Source: Nocardioides potassii (GTDB taxonomy: Bacteria; Actinomycetota; Actinomycetes; Propionibacteriales; Nocardioidaceae). From it: 64,000 bases of DNA. Below, piece after piece: positions 46,707 to 55,952 of the stretch (the first letter of the stretch is position 1; each line of letters starts with the position of its first letter). A program made the position numbers and the translations under genes. The notes beneath the pieces are model-generated. The model was given only the letters and a program-made list of their open reading frames with translations. It ran no database searches and had not been told where the DNA came from. Location of the stretch: contig NZ_JAKJHZ010000009.1 of the NCBI RefSeq assembly GCF_021648885.1, positions 434,001 through 498,000 of the forward strand, read 5' to 3'.

Positions 46707-48424
46707 GGCTCACCTTCGTGGTCGGAACCGTCGTGATCGGGACGGTCGGGTCGGTCGTGGTCGGGACGGTCGGGGTCGTAGCGCTCGAGCAGGTGCTCGA
46801 CCCCCGCGGAGGCCGCCAGGGCACTGGGGGCGTAGCCGAGGACCACGGCGAGGAAGTGCTCGGAGCCCAGCGACCGGAGTCGGGAGTCGACCGTGGCGAG
46901 GACCGTGGCGGTGCGGGTGCTGCGCCGCAGGAGGGCGATCTCGCCGAATCCCTCACCGGGCCCGAGGGAGGCGATCACCGTCCCGTCGCCGACCACGTCG
47001 ACGGCGCCGGCCTCCACGACGTAGTAGCGGTCGCCGACGTCGCCGCGCTCGAACAGCGTGGTGCCGGACGGTACGTCGAGCGTCGTGAGGCCGCGCGCGA
47101 GCTGCTCGACCGAGGGCAGCGGCAGCGTGCGCAGCATCGGGACCCGCTGGAGGAGGCGGACCTCGTCGTCGTGGGCGCCGACCGCGTGGTCGAGCGCCCG
47201 GAGCCTGACCCACGCCGCCGCGGCCAGCACCGGGCAGACCAGGCCGACGGCGACCAGGGCCGGGCGCAGGCCCCAGCTCCCGACGAGCCACGACGTCACG
47301 AGCGCGCCCACCCCGATCGACACCGCCACCAGGCTCTCGAGCACTCCGAAGACGCGCGCGAGCACCTCGTCAGGCGCCATCCGGCCGAGGAGGGTGAAAC
47401 CGGCGACGTCGATCAGCGCGTTGCCGGCCCCGATGAGGGCCATGAAGACGAGGGCCGGCAGGTCATGGGGCACCAGTCCGACCAGCACGAGCGGCAGCCC
47501 CCACAGGGTGACGCCGAGGGCGAACCACGCCCCGAGGCGTCTCGTGCCGACCAGGAGGGAGGCCGCGAGCGAGCCGCCGACCGCGCCGACACCGACCGCG
47601 GTCATCAGCGTCCCGGCGCCGGGCTCGCCGCGCCCGAGGAGCTCGATCGAGACCAGGACCGAGAAGACGGTCAGCGCGCCACGCGTGAGGGACTGTGCGG
47701 CGGCGAGGCCGAGGACGAGCGCCAGGTCCCGGTTGCGGGCGACCGCGCCGAGCCCCTCGAGCGCCTCACGGGCGAGGTGGGGCCGCAGGGCCGGTGGTCG
47801 CGGCGGAGCGTCGTACTGCAGCCGGAGGAGGAGCGCAGCGGACCAGAACGAGGCAGCGGCCGCCACCGCGAACACCACGTCGACGTCGGCGACCTCGAGG
47901 AGGACGGCGGCCAGGAGCGGGCCGACGAGGGTGGCGAGCGAGTCGAGCATGCCGCGGACGACATTGGCGCTGGCGAGCTCGTGGCCGGTGTGGCACAGCG
48001 AGGGCAGCAGGGCGGAGTGGGCGGGCCGGAAGAGCGTCGCGGCGATGGTCGACAGCACGGCGAGTGCGTAGATCGCCACGGGCGCCCCGCCGAGCGCCGC
48101 CACCGCGGCTGCGGCAGTCGTCGCGGCTCCCCGGGCGGTGGACACGACCACGAGGACGCGCTCACGCCTCCCGCGGTCCGCGAAGGGCGAGAGGACCGGC
48201 GCGAGCAGCGCCGAGGGCAGCATGCGCAGCAGTCCCACGAGCCCGAGCGCGCCCGCTCCGCCGTCGCGATAGGCCACGATGCCGAGCGCGACGGTGAAGG
48301 CCCACTCGGCGGTCCACGCACCGAGGAAGCTCAGCTGGGCGCGCCGGAGGTCCGGGTTGCGGGCGTTGCTGGAGAAGGCGGACGCGGCGTCGGCCAGGCG
48401 CACGCGCGGCCCCGACTCCCCCAT
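46685..48424 (-). CDS. MFS transporter with C-terminal cyclic-nucleotide-binding domain
   Basis: 579 aa from the ATG at 48424. Residues about 25-410 are a 12-helix MFS region (LSFLGAWTAEWAFTVALGIVAY, SPFADRGRRERVLV, ALVFMALIGAGNALIDVAG). Residues about 435-550 are a cNMP-binding domain with the cassette GEGFGEIALLRRSTRTATV (usual FGE-AL-PRAATV), keeping the Glu and Arg contacts. A His/Asp/Arg-rich tail ends the protein. It could sense cNMP or be a degenerate relative. Cargo unknown. Confidence 0.87.
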   Translation of the reverse strand: MGESGPRVRLADAASAFSSNARNPDLRRAQLSFLGAWTAEWAFTVALGIVAYRDGGAGALGLVGLLRMLPSALLAPVLSPFADRGRRERVLVVVSTARGAATTAAAAVAALGGAPVAIYALAVLSTIAATLFRPAHSALLPSLCHTGHELASANVVRGMLDSLATLVGPLLAAVLLEVADVDVVFAVAAAASFWSAALLLRLQYDAPPRPPALRPHLAREALEGLGAVARNRDLALVLGLAAAQSLTRGALTVFSVLVSIELLGRGEPGAGTLMTAVGVGAVGGSLAASLLVGTRRLGAWFALGVTLWGLPLVLVGLVPHDLPALVFMALIGAGNALIDVAGFTLLGRMAPDEVLARVFGVLESLVAVSIGVGALVTSWLVGSWGLRPALVAVGLVCPVLAAAAWVRLRALDHAVGAHDDEVRLLQRVPMLRTLPLPSVEQLARGLTTLDVPSGTTLFERGDVGDRYYVVEAGAVDVVGDGTVIASLGPGEGFGEIALLRRSTRTATVLATVDSRLRSLGSEHFLAVVLGYAPSALAASAGVEHLLERYDPDRPDHDRPDRPDHDGSDHEGEPWHRPRD

Positions 48425-48486
48425 CTGGCGACTGTAGGGCCGACAGCTTCGCCGGTGGGTCAAGATCGGTCGGAGAATGACCGGCT

Positions 48487-49428
48487 TCAGCGGCGCTGCT
48501 TGAGCCTGACGTTGGGCATCTCGGGCGCCGGGATCGGCGCCAGGGCGAGGTCGACCCGCCCGAAGCGACCGTCCCCGACCGCACGGCCGTCCCCGACCAC
48601 GTCGCCGTCGTCGGTGATCTGCTGCTGCCACTCCTCGCGGTAGGCGGCGATCTCGTCGTGGTCGCGGCCGATGAAGTTCCACCACATCACGATCGGCTCC
48701 CCGAAGGGCGGGCCGCCGAGCAGGAGCAGCCGGGCCTCCTCCCGGGCCGTCACCGTGATCGTCGTACGCCCGGGGTCGAGGTGGCCGAGCTCGCTGGGCT
48801 TGAGCTCCTGGCCCTCGACCTCGACGAGCCCGACGTCGAGGAGCACGCCGTGCTCGAACGACGCGTCCACCTCGATGTCGAGGCTGGCGCCGGTCGCGAG
48901 CATCACCTCCGCCCCGAGGAGGGGGCTGTAGGTGGTGATCGGCGAGGAGGTGCCGAAGGCGGATCCGATGAAGACGCGGGCCTCCCAGCCCGGGCCGCGG
49001 ACCGGCTCGGGGGCGAAGTGCTCGAAGTGGGGGTCGCAGTGCCGGCTGGCGTCGGGCAGGGCGACCCAGAGCTGGGCGCCGTGCAGCACGGTCGTGCCGG
49101 GCGTGGACACCTCGGTGTGGCTGATCCCGCGTCCGGCGGTCATCAGGTTGACCTCGCCGGGGCGCACCGTGGCGAGGCTGCCGACCGAGTCGCGGTGCTC
49201 GAGCTCGCCGTCGAAGAGCCAGCTCACCGTCTGCAGCCCGGTGTGCGGGTGCGCGGGGAGGACCATGCCGCCGGTCTCGTCGACCTCGTCGGGTCCGTAG
49301 TGGTCCACGAAGCACCAGGCCCCGATCAGGGACCGGTGGCGTTGCGGGAGCGTGCGTCGTACGCGCATGGCACGGGGACCCCCCAGCGGGACCTCGCGCG
49401 GAGTGAGCACCTCGATGTGCGTGGTCAT
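48487..49428 (-). CDS. pirin family protein
   Basis: 313 aa from the ATG at 49428. The pirin N-terminal cupin has the metal-binding HPHTGLQTVSWLFDGELEHRDS and GRGISHTEVS motifs. A C-terminal pirin domain (ARLLLLGGPPFGEPIVMWWNFIG) is followed by a longer tail than usual. Pirins bind Fe; some act as quercetinases, others as co-regulators. Function here not evident. Confidence 0.92.
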   Translation of the reverse strand: MTTHIEVLTPREVPLGGPRAMRVRRTLPQRHRSLIGAWCFVDHYGPDEVDETGGMVLPAHPHTGLQTVSWLFDGELEHRDSVGSLATVRPGEVNLMTAGRGISHTEVSTPGTTVLHGAQLWVALPDASRHCDPHFEHFAPEPVRGPGWEARVFIGSAFGTSSPITTYSPLLGAEVMLATGASLDIEVDASFEHGVLLDVGLVEVEGQELKPSELGHLDPGRTTITVTAREEARLLLLGGPPFGEPIVMWWNFIGRDHDEIAAYREEWQQQITDDGDVVGDGRAVGDGRFGRVDLALAPIPAPEMPNVRLKQRR

Positions 49429-49486
49429 CGTGCGCCACGCTACCCGGACGGGTGAACCCGCGGGGCGGTTCACCCGGTGCGGACGC

Positions 49487-51907
49487 TCAGCTCAGGTGAG
49501 TCGGCTCGTCGTCGCGCAGCGAGCCCGAGCCCTGCGCACCCGAGCCCCGGGACGGACCCGTGCCCTGACCCGCCTCGCCCGGGCGGTCGAGGCGCACCAC
49601 GATCGACTTGTAGACCGGCTGGTTGCTCTTCTCGGCCGTCGAGTCGAGCGGGACCAGGGCGTTGGCCTCGGGGTAGTAGGCAGCCACGCAGCCGCGCGGC
49701 TGGTCGTAGGACACGATCCGGAAGGACCGGGCGACGCGCTCGACGCCGTCCTTCCACTCGCTGACCAGGTCGATGACGTCGCCCTCGGCGTAGCCCAGGT
49801 CACGCAGGTCGTCGGGGTTCACGAAGACGACCCGCCGACCGCCCTTGACCCCGCGGTAGCGGTCGTCGAGGCCGTAGATCGTGGTGTTGAACTGGTCGTG
49901 CGAGCGCATCGTCTGCAGGAGGAACCGCCCGCGGGGGACCTCGAGGACCTCCAGCGGCGTGGAGGTGAGCACGGCCTTGCCGCTCTCGGTCTCGAAGACC
50001 CGGTTGTCGCGCGGGGGGTGGGGCAGGACGAAGCCGCCGGGCTCGTCGACCTTCTCCTCGTAGGACGCGCAGCCGGGGACCACGCGGGCGATGCGGCGGC
50101 GGATCTCGGTGTAGTCGTCCCGGAAGGCGGCCCACGGCACGGGCGAGCCCTCGCCGAGGGTCGCGATGGCCAGCGAGCAGATGATGTCGACCTCCGAGCG
50201 CAGGTGCTCCGACGGCGGGTCGAGCGGGCCGTGCGAGGCGTGGACCGCCGACATCGAGTCCTCGACGGTGATGCGCTGCACCTTGCCGCCGGTGAGGTCC
50301 TTCTCGCTGCGGCCGAGCACCGGCAGGATCAGCGCCTCGGAGCCGTGGACCACGTGCGAGCGGTTCAGCTTGGTGGAGACGTGCACGGTCAGGGCCGCGT
50401 TGCGCATCGCCGCCTCGGTGGCCTCGGTGTCGGGCGCGGCACCCACGAAGTTGCCGCCCATCCCCATGAAGACCCGGATCTTCCCGTCGCGCAGCGCCTG
50501 GATCGAGCCGACGGTGTCGAGGCCGTGCTCGCGGGGCGGCTCGAAGCCGAACTCGTCGCGGATCGCGTCGAGGAAGTGGTCCGGGACGCGCTCCCAGATG
50601 CCCATGGTGCGGTCGCCCTGGACGTTGGAGTGCCCGCGCACCGGGCACACGCCGGCACCGGGCTTGCCGATGTTGCCCTGCAGCAGCGCGACGTTGACGA
50701 TCTCCTTGATCGTGGCGACCGCGTTGTGGTGCTGGGTGATGCCCATCGCCCAGCAGGTGATGGTCGCCGGCGAGTCCGCGACCATGCGGGCGGCCTCGGT
50801 GATCTGCTCGCGGGTCAGGCCGGTGGAGGCCTCGACCTTCGCCCAGTCGAGGTCCGCCACGTGGGCGGCGTACTCCTCGAAGCCAGTGGCGTACTGCTCG
50901 AGGAAGTCGTGGTCCAGCGCGTCCCACTCGACCAGCAGCGAGCCGACGGCCTGGAAGAAGGCCAGGTCGCCGTTGAGGCGGATCGGCAGGTGCAGGTCGG
51001 CCATCGCGGTGCCCACCGTGAGGCCCTTGACCTTCTGCGGGTTCTTGAAGCGGACGAGCCCGGCCTCCTGCAGCGGGTTGACCGCGATGATCTTCGCGCC
51101 GCGGGACTTCGCCTCCTCCAGCGCCGACAGCATGCGCGGGTGGTTGGTGCCGGGGTTCTGGCCCACGACGAGGATCAGCTTGGCCTGGTGGACGTCCTCC
51201 AGGCTCACCGATCCCTTCCCGATGCCGATGGTGTCGACGAGGGCCGAGCCGGACGACTCGTGGCACATGTTGGAGCAGTCCGGCAGGTTGTTGGTGCCCA
51301 GCGAGCGCGCGAAGAGCTGGTAGACGAACGCCGCCTCGTTGGACGTCTTGCCGGACGTGTAGAACGTCGCCTGGTCGGGGCTGTCGAGCCGGTGGAGGTG
51401 ACCGGCGATGGTGGCGAAGGCGTCGTCCCACGAGATCGGTTCGTAGTGGGTGGCGCCGGGACGCAGCACCATCGGCTCGGTGATGCGGCCCTGCTTGCCG
51501 AGCCAGAACTCCGTCCGGCCGGCGAGGTCCTCGACCGAGTGGGTGGCGAAGAACTCGCGGTCGAGCAGCTGCTTGGTCGCCTCCTCGGCGACGGCCTTCG
51601 CGCCGTTCTCGCAGAACTCGGCGGTGTGCCGGTGACCGGGTGCCGGATCGGGCCACGCACAGCCCTGGCAGTCGAAGCCGTCGACCTGGTTGAGGCGCAG
51701 CAGCGACGACGCCGTGCGGACCGGGCCCATCTGGCCGACCGCGCGCCTCATGGCGACGGCGACGGCGGTCGCGCCCGCGGCGGCGTGCGAGGTCGAGTCG
51801 ACCTCCACCTCCGTCTCGTCGATGTCGTGGGTGGGCACCTGGCGGGCCTCGTTGCGGAGCTTGGCCGGCGCGCCTCGCAGCTGGGAGAGGAAGGTCACGA
51901 CCCCCAT
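49487..51907 (-). CDS. FdhF/YdeP family molybdopterin oxidoreductase
   Basis: 806 aa from the ATG at 51907. The N-terminal cysteine segment DCQGCAWPDP and CENGAK, then FYTSGKTSNEAAFVYQLFAR, LPDCSNMCHESSGSAL at the Mo-ligand region, GHSNVQGDRTMGIWE and a C-terminal MopB-type domain (DQFNTTIYGLDDRYRG). This matches YdeP-type formate dehydrogenase relatives, whose true substrate is unknown to me. No NADH-linked or membrane partner genes and no fdhD are adjacent. Divergent from the ABC exporter. Confidence 0.9.
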   Translation of the reverse strand: MGVVTFLSQLRGAPAKLRNEARQVPTHDIDETEVEVDSTSHAAAGATAVAVAMRRAVGQMGPVRTASSLLRLNQVDGFDCQGCAWPDPAPGHRHTAEFCENGAKAVAEEATKQLLDREFFATHSVEDLAGRTEFWLGKQGRITEPMVLRPGATHYEPISWDDAFATIAGHLHRLDSPDQATFYTSGKTSNEAAFVYQLFARSLGTNNLPDCSNMCHESSGSALVDTIGIGKGSVSLEDVHQAKLILVVGQNPGTNHPRMLSALEEAKSRGAKIIAVNPLQEAGLVRFKNPQKVKGLTVGTAMADLHLPIRLNGDLAFFQAVGSLLVEWDALDHDFLEQYATGFEEYAAHVADLDWAKVEASTGLTREQITEAARMVADSPATITCWAMGITQHHNAVATIKEIVNVALLQGNIGKPGAGVCPVRGHSNVQGDRTMGIWERVPDHFLDAIRDEFGFEPPREHGLDTVGSIQALRDGKIRVFMGMGGNFVGAAPDTEATEAAMRNAALTVHVSTKLNRSHVVHGSEALILPVLGRSEKDLTGGKVQRITVEDSMSAVHASHGPLDPPSEHLRSEVDIICSLAIATLGEGSPVPWAAFRDDYTEIRRRIARVVPGCASYEEKVDEPGGFVLPHPPRDNRVFETESGKAVLTSTPLEVLEVPRGRFLLQTMRSHDQFNTTIYGLDDRYRGVKGGRRVVFVNPDDLRDLGYAEGDVIDLVSEWKDGVERVARSFRIVSYDQPRGCVAAYYPEANALVPLDSTAEKSNQPVYKSIVVRLDRPGEAGQGTGPSRGSGAQGSGSLRDDEPTHLS

Positions 51908-52002
51908 CCTGCACCTCGCCTCATAAGCGCACACCGCCCGGAGGGGCTGGCGCGTTCAAGGGTTCGTGCCCGCACACCCTGCGCGCCTAGGGTCGTGGCG
52001 AC

Positions 52003-53883
52003 ATGCAGGACTTCCCACCCCGGACCGCGACGTTCTTCACCGGGACCGACGCCGCGCCCTCGCCGGACCCCGACACCCGGACGCCTGCGGCGTTCCTGCG
52101 CTGGATGCTGCGCCAGCAGTGGCAGGTCATCGCCTGGTCGACGCTGTCATGCCTCCTGTGGCTGCTGCCGCTGACCTTCGGCCCCTACATCTTCGGTCGC
52201 GCGGTCGACGAGGGCATCCTCGCCGGCTCGACGAGCGCGCTGCTCGGGTGGGCGGCGGTGATGCTCGCCGTCGTGCTCGTCGGTGGCGTCTTCGGCGTCG
52301 TCTTCCACACCCTGGTCGTGCGCAGCTGGCTGATCAGCCTCTACGGCACCACGCAGATGGTGACCCGCAAGGTCGCCCAGATGGGCCACGTGCTGCCGCG
52401 CCGCTCACCGACCGGCGAGGTGCTGAGCGTGTCGTCGAGCGACTCCGACGAGTTCGGGGCGCTCACCGAGATCCTCGCGCGCTCGGCCGCCCAGCTCGTC
52501 TCCTACCTCGCCGTCGCCGCGATCGTGCTGACGATGTCGTGGGAGCTCGGCGTCGTCGTCCTGGTGGCCGCGCCCGTCCTCGTCGTGGCCGCGATGCCGC
52601 TGCTGCGGCCGCTGCACCGGCGCCAGCAGGTCGAGCGCAGTCGCAACTCGGAGCTGACCTCGCTCGCCACCGACATCGTCGGCGGGCTGCGGATCCTGCG
52701 CGGCATCGGCGGCGAGGACACCTTCGGCCGCAACTACGCCGCCCAGTCCCAGCACGCCCGGAAGGCCGGCGTCTCCTCGGGCATCTGGCAGGCCGCGGTC
52801 GAGGCGACAGGCGTCCTCTTCTCCGGCGTCTTCCTCGTCACGCTGGTCTGGCTCGGCACCCGGCAGGTGCAGTCGGGCGACCTCACGGTGGGCCAGCTGG
52901 TCAGCTTCCTCGGCTACGGCCTCTTCATGGTCGGCCCGATCCGCACCTTCTTCGAGCTCGCCCAGAAGGGCACGCGCGCGCTGGTCAGCGCCCGCAAGGC
53001 GATCGCGATCTTCGAGCAGCGCCCGCCCTGGCGCGACCCCGACGACCCGCAGCCCCTCGACGGCAGCCGCGAGATGGTCGACGACCTCAGCGGCTTCACC
53101 GCCCGGCCCGGGCTGCTCACCGTCGTCGTGAGCGCGGTCCCCGAGCAGAGTGCGGCGCTCGCCGACCGCCTCGGCCGCTACCTCCCTCCCGACACCGACC
53201 CGGTCGGGGAGGACGACGGCGAGGGACTCAAGGGCCGCGCCGCCCGCCGGGCCCGGGCCGACCGCGAACGCCGTCGAGCGCGGATCGCCGCGCGGGACGA
53301 GGAGGCCGCCACTCGCGAGTGGGGCGTGCGGCTGGGTGGTGTCGACCTGTCCGAGGCCAGCCTCGTCGACGTACGGCGTCAGGTGCTGGTGAGCGACACC
53401 GGCAGCAGCCTGTTCGCCGGCACCCTCCAGGACGCCATCGACCCGCACGGGACCCTGACCCGCGAGCAGGCCGAGCAGGCCCTGCGCGTCGCCAACGCCG
53501 AGGACGTCTACGACGCGCTCCCGGACGGCTGGCAGGGCCAGCTCGACGAGCGCGGCCGCGGCCTGTCCGGTGGCCAGCGCCAGCGCGTCGTGCTGGCCCG
53601 TGCGCTCGCCGCCGACGCCCCGGTCCTCGTCCTCGTCGAGCCGACGTCGGCCGTGGACGCCCACACCGAGGCCCGCATCGCCGAGCGGGTCAGCGACCTG
53701 CGCCGCGGACGTACGACGGTCGTGTGCACGGTCTCGCCGCTGTGGCTGCACCACGCCGACCACGTCGTGCTGCTGCGCGACGGCCAGGTGGTCACCGAGG
53801 GTGACCACGCCGAGCTCCTGGCGAACGACGCCGCCTACCGCGACGTCGTCGTCCGGTCGATGGACGAGGAGGTCCCGTCGTGA
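52003..53883 (+). CDS. ABC exporter half-transporter with degenerate ATP site
   Basis: 626 aa. The N-terminal six-helix exporter domain (about 35-330) is normal, with LTVGQLVSFLGYGLFMVGPI. The ATPase domain keeps the signature LSGGQRQRVVLARAL, but the Walker A position reads VVVSAVPEQSAAL with no GxGK(S/T), Walker B is VLVLVEPTSAVD (Asp lost) and the switch His is replaced (VCTVSPLW). A charged insert (GRAARRARADRERRRARIAA) lies in the domain. It should pair with the next gene, overlapping by 4 bp. Confidence 0.9.
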   Translation: MQDFPPRTATFFTGTDAAPSPDPDTRTPAAFLRWMLRQQWQVIAWSTLSCLLWLLPLTFGPYIFGRAVDEGILAGSTSALLGWAAVMLAVVLVGGVFGVVFHTLVVRSWLISLYGTTQMVTRKVAQMGHVLPRRSPTGEVLSVSSSDSDEFGALTEILARSAAQLVSYLAVAAIVLTMSWELGVVVLVAAPVLVVAAMPLLRPLHRRQQVERSRNSELTSLATDIVGGLRILRGIGGEDTFGRNYAAQSQHARKAGVSSGIWQAAVEATGVLFSGVFLVTLVWLGTRQVQSGDLTVGQLVSFLGYGLFMVGPIRTFFELAQKGTRALVSARKAIAIFEQRPPWRDPDDPQPLDGSREMVDDLSGFTARPGLLTVVVSAVPEQSAALADRLGRYLPPDTDPVGEDDGEGLKGRAARRARADRERRRARIAARDEEAATREWGVRLGGVDLSEASLVDVRRQVLVSDTGSSLFAGTLQDAIDPHGTLTREQAEQALRVANAEDVYDALPDGWQGQLDERGRGLSGGQRQRVVLARALAADAPVLVLVEPTSAVDAHTEARIAERVSDLRRGRTTVVCTVSPLWLHHADHVVLLRDGQVVTEGDHAELLANDAAYRDVVVRSMDEEVPS

Positions 53884-55796
53884 CCGACCTGCTCGCGACC
53901 TCGCCCGACACCTGGCGCGACCGCACCCTCGACCCACCTGTGGTGCCGCCCGACCTGGTGCCGCCGACCGCCGCCTCCTGGGGCGAGCGGTGGCACGCCT
54001 TCCGGCACCGGCACGCCGTACGCCGTCAGCGGTCCGAGGACGTCTACGCCGCCTCGCGCAACCCCGAGCGGGGCTGGCCGGTGGCCGGCAACGCGGAGGT
54101 CCTCGCCTTCTTCCGCGACCTGTTCCGCGCCCGCAAGCGGGCCTTCGCCGCGCTCGTGGTGCTCAACGCGCTCGCCGCGGGGGCGGGGCTCGTCGTGCCG
54201 CGGCTGCTCGGCGAGCTGGTCAACACGACCATCGAGGGCACCGGCCGCCCGCTGGGCCAGCTGGCGCTGGTGATCGTGGGCGTGGTGCTGGCGCAGTCGT
54301 TCTTCACCTTCGTCGCCCAGCGCACCTCGACCCTCTTCGGCCAGGACCTCCTCTCGACCGCGCGCGAGTTCATCGTGCGCACGATCCTGCGGCTGCCGCT
54401 GGGCGCCGTCGAGAGCGCCAGCACCGGCGACCTCGTGACCCGCGTGACCCGCGACGTCGGCACGATGAGCCGCTCGGTGCAGTATGGCGTCCCGATGGCG
54501 ATCATCTCGCTGCTCACGGTCGTGATGTCGATCGGCGCGATGCTCCTCAACTCGGTCGTCCTCGCGGTCCCCGCCCTGCTGACCTTCGCGACCTCGGCGT
54601 GGGCGGTGCGCACCTACCTGCAGCGGGCGCCGAAGGGCTACATCACCGAGGGGTCGACGTACTCCCGGATCAACACGACCCTGACCGAGACCGTCGAGGG
54701 CGCGCGCACCGTCGAGTCGCTGGGCCTGTCGGGCCGGCGCGTGCGGGCCGGCGACGACGACATCGCGGTGTCGGCGCAGGCCGAGCGCTACACGATGACG
54801 CTGCGCAACATCCTCTTCGCGGCGCTCAACTTCGCCTTCCAGACCCCGCGGGTGATCACCCTGCTCGTGGGTGCGTACGCCTACTCGCAGGGCTGGGTGG
54901 ACCTCGGCCAGATCACCGCGGCCGTGCTCTACGTCGAGGCGCTCGCCGACCCGCTCGACCGGCTCATCGGCGAGGTCGACCGGCTCCAGGTCGGCGCGGC
55001 GTCGACCAGCCGGCTCCTCGGCATCGCTGAGGTGAGGCCCGACCGCACGCCCGGCGACCGGCTGCCGGACGGCGTCGACCTGGTGGCTGCGGACCTGCGG
55101 TTCGCCTACCGCGAGGGCCACGACGTGCTGCACGGCGTCGACCTGCGACTCGCTCCCGGCGAGCGGCTCGCCGTCGTCGGGCCCAGCGGGTCCGGCAAGT
55201 CCACCCTCGGCCGGCTGCTCTCCGGGATCAACCGCCCGCGCACCGGCTCGGCCAGCGTCGGCGGCGTCGAGCTCGTCGACCTGCCGCTCGAGGTGCTGCG
55301 CACCGAGGTCGCGCTCGTCACCCAGGAGCACCACGTCTTCATCGGCTCGGTGCGCGACAACATCGTGCTCGCACGCGAGGACTCCAGCGACGACGACGTG
55401 CGCGAGGCGCTCAGCGCGGTCGGGTCGCTGCTCTGGGTCGAGCGGCTGCCGCAGGGGCTCGACACGATGATCGGCTCCGGACGGTTCGCGCTCACCCCGG
55501 CGCAGGCCCAGCAGGTCGCGCTGGCCCGGCTGATCATCGCCGACCCGCACACCCTCGTCCTCGACGAGGCGACCTCGCTGATCGACCCGCGCACCGCCCG
55601 CACCCTCGAGGGCTCCATGAACAACCTGCTCGAGGGACGTACGGTCGTCGCGATCGCCCACCGCCTCCACACCGCCCACGACGCCGACCGCATCGCGGTC
55701 GTCATCGACGGGCGCATCGTCGAGCTGGGCAGTCACGACGAGCTGCTCGACCTCGACGGGGAGTACGCCGCCCTCTGGCGCGCCTGGACCTCCTGA
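53880..55796 (+). CDS. ABC exporter half-transporter, catalytic partner
   Basis: 638 aa. Six-helix exporter domain (about 70-375), then an ATPase domain with intact Walker A GPSGSGKS, Q-loop VTQEHHVF, Walker B TLVLDEATSLID and switch His (VVAIAHRLH). The signature, however, is LTPAQAQQVALARL instead of LSGGQ. With the preceding subunit one composite site is fully canonical (this Walker A, partner LSGGQ) and the other lacks both halves. Exported substrate unknown; no regulator or substrate gene adjacent. Confidence 0.92.
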   Translation: MTDLLATSPDTWRDRTLDPPVVPPDLVPPTAASWGERWHAFRHRHAVRRQRSEDVYAASRNPERGWPVAGNAEVLAFFRDLFRARKRAFAALVVLNALAAGAGLVVPRLLGELVNTTIEGTGRPLGQLALVIVGVVLAQSFFTFVAQRTSTLFGQDLLSTAREFIVRTILRLPLGAVESASTGDLVTRVTRDVGTMSRSVQYGVPMAIISLLTVVMSIGAMLLNSVVLAVPALLTFATSAWAVRTYLQRAPKGYITEGSTYSRINTTLTETVEGARTVESLGLSGRRVRAGDDDIAVSAQAERYTMTLRNILFAALNFAFQTPRVITLLVGAYAYSQGWVDLGQITAAVLYVEALADPLDRLIGEVDRLQVGAASTSRLLGIAEVRPDRTPGDRLPDGVDLVAADLRFAYREGHDVLHGVDLRLAPGERLAVVGPSGSGKSTLGRLLSGINRPRTGSASVGGVELVDLPLEVLRTEVALVTQEHHVFIGSVRDNIVLAREDSSDDDVREALSAVGSLLWVERLPQGLDTMIGSGRFALTPAQAQQVALARLIIADPHTLVLDEATSLIDPRTARTLEGSMNNLLEGRTVVAIAHRLHTAHDADRIAVVIDGRIVELGSHDELLDLDGEYAALWRAWTS

Positions 55797-55820
55797 GCAG
55801 ACGGGCGGGACGGGACCTCT

Positions 55821-55881
55821 GGAGTCACCGGATGTCCGGTGACTCCTACGGTTGTCAGCCGAGATCTCGGCAGACAACCGT
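55821..55881. repeat. paired palindromes between convergent genes
   Basis: First palindrome 55821-55846: GGAGTCACCGGA, TG, TCCGGTGACTCC (12-bp perfect arms). Second 55848-55881: outer arms ACGGTTGTC and GACAACCGT around the 14-bp self-complementary core GCCGAGATCTCGGC, with one A/A mismatch on each side. Located after the ABC exporter stop and before the end of the convergent MFS gene. May act as terminators or be a repeat element. Confidence 0.7.
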
Positions 55882-55952
55882 GAAATTCGGGTGCCAAGTA
55901 CGCCGTCGGCGCGAGCATCGCTGAAGCGATCCGGCCGTGTCGCCCACGGCTC

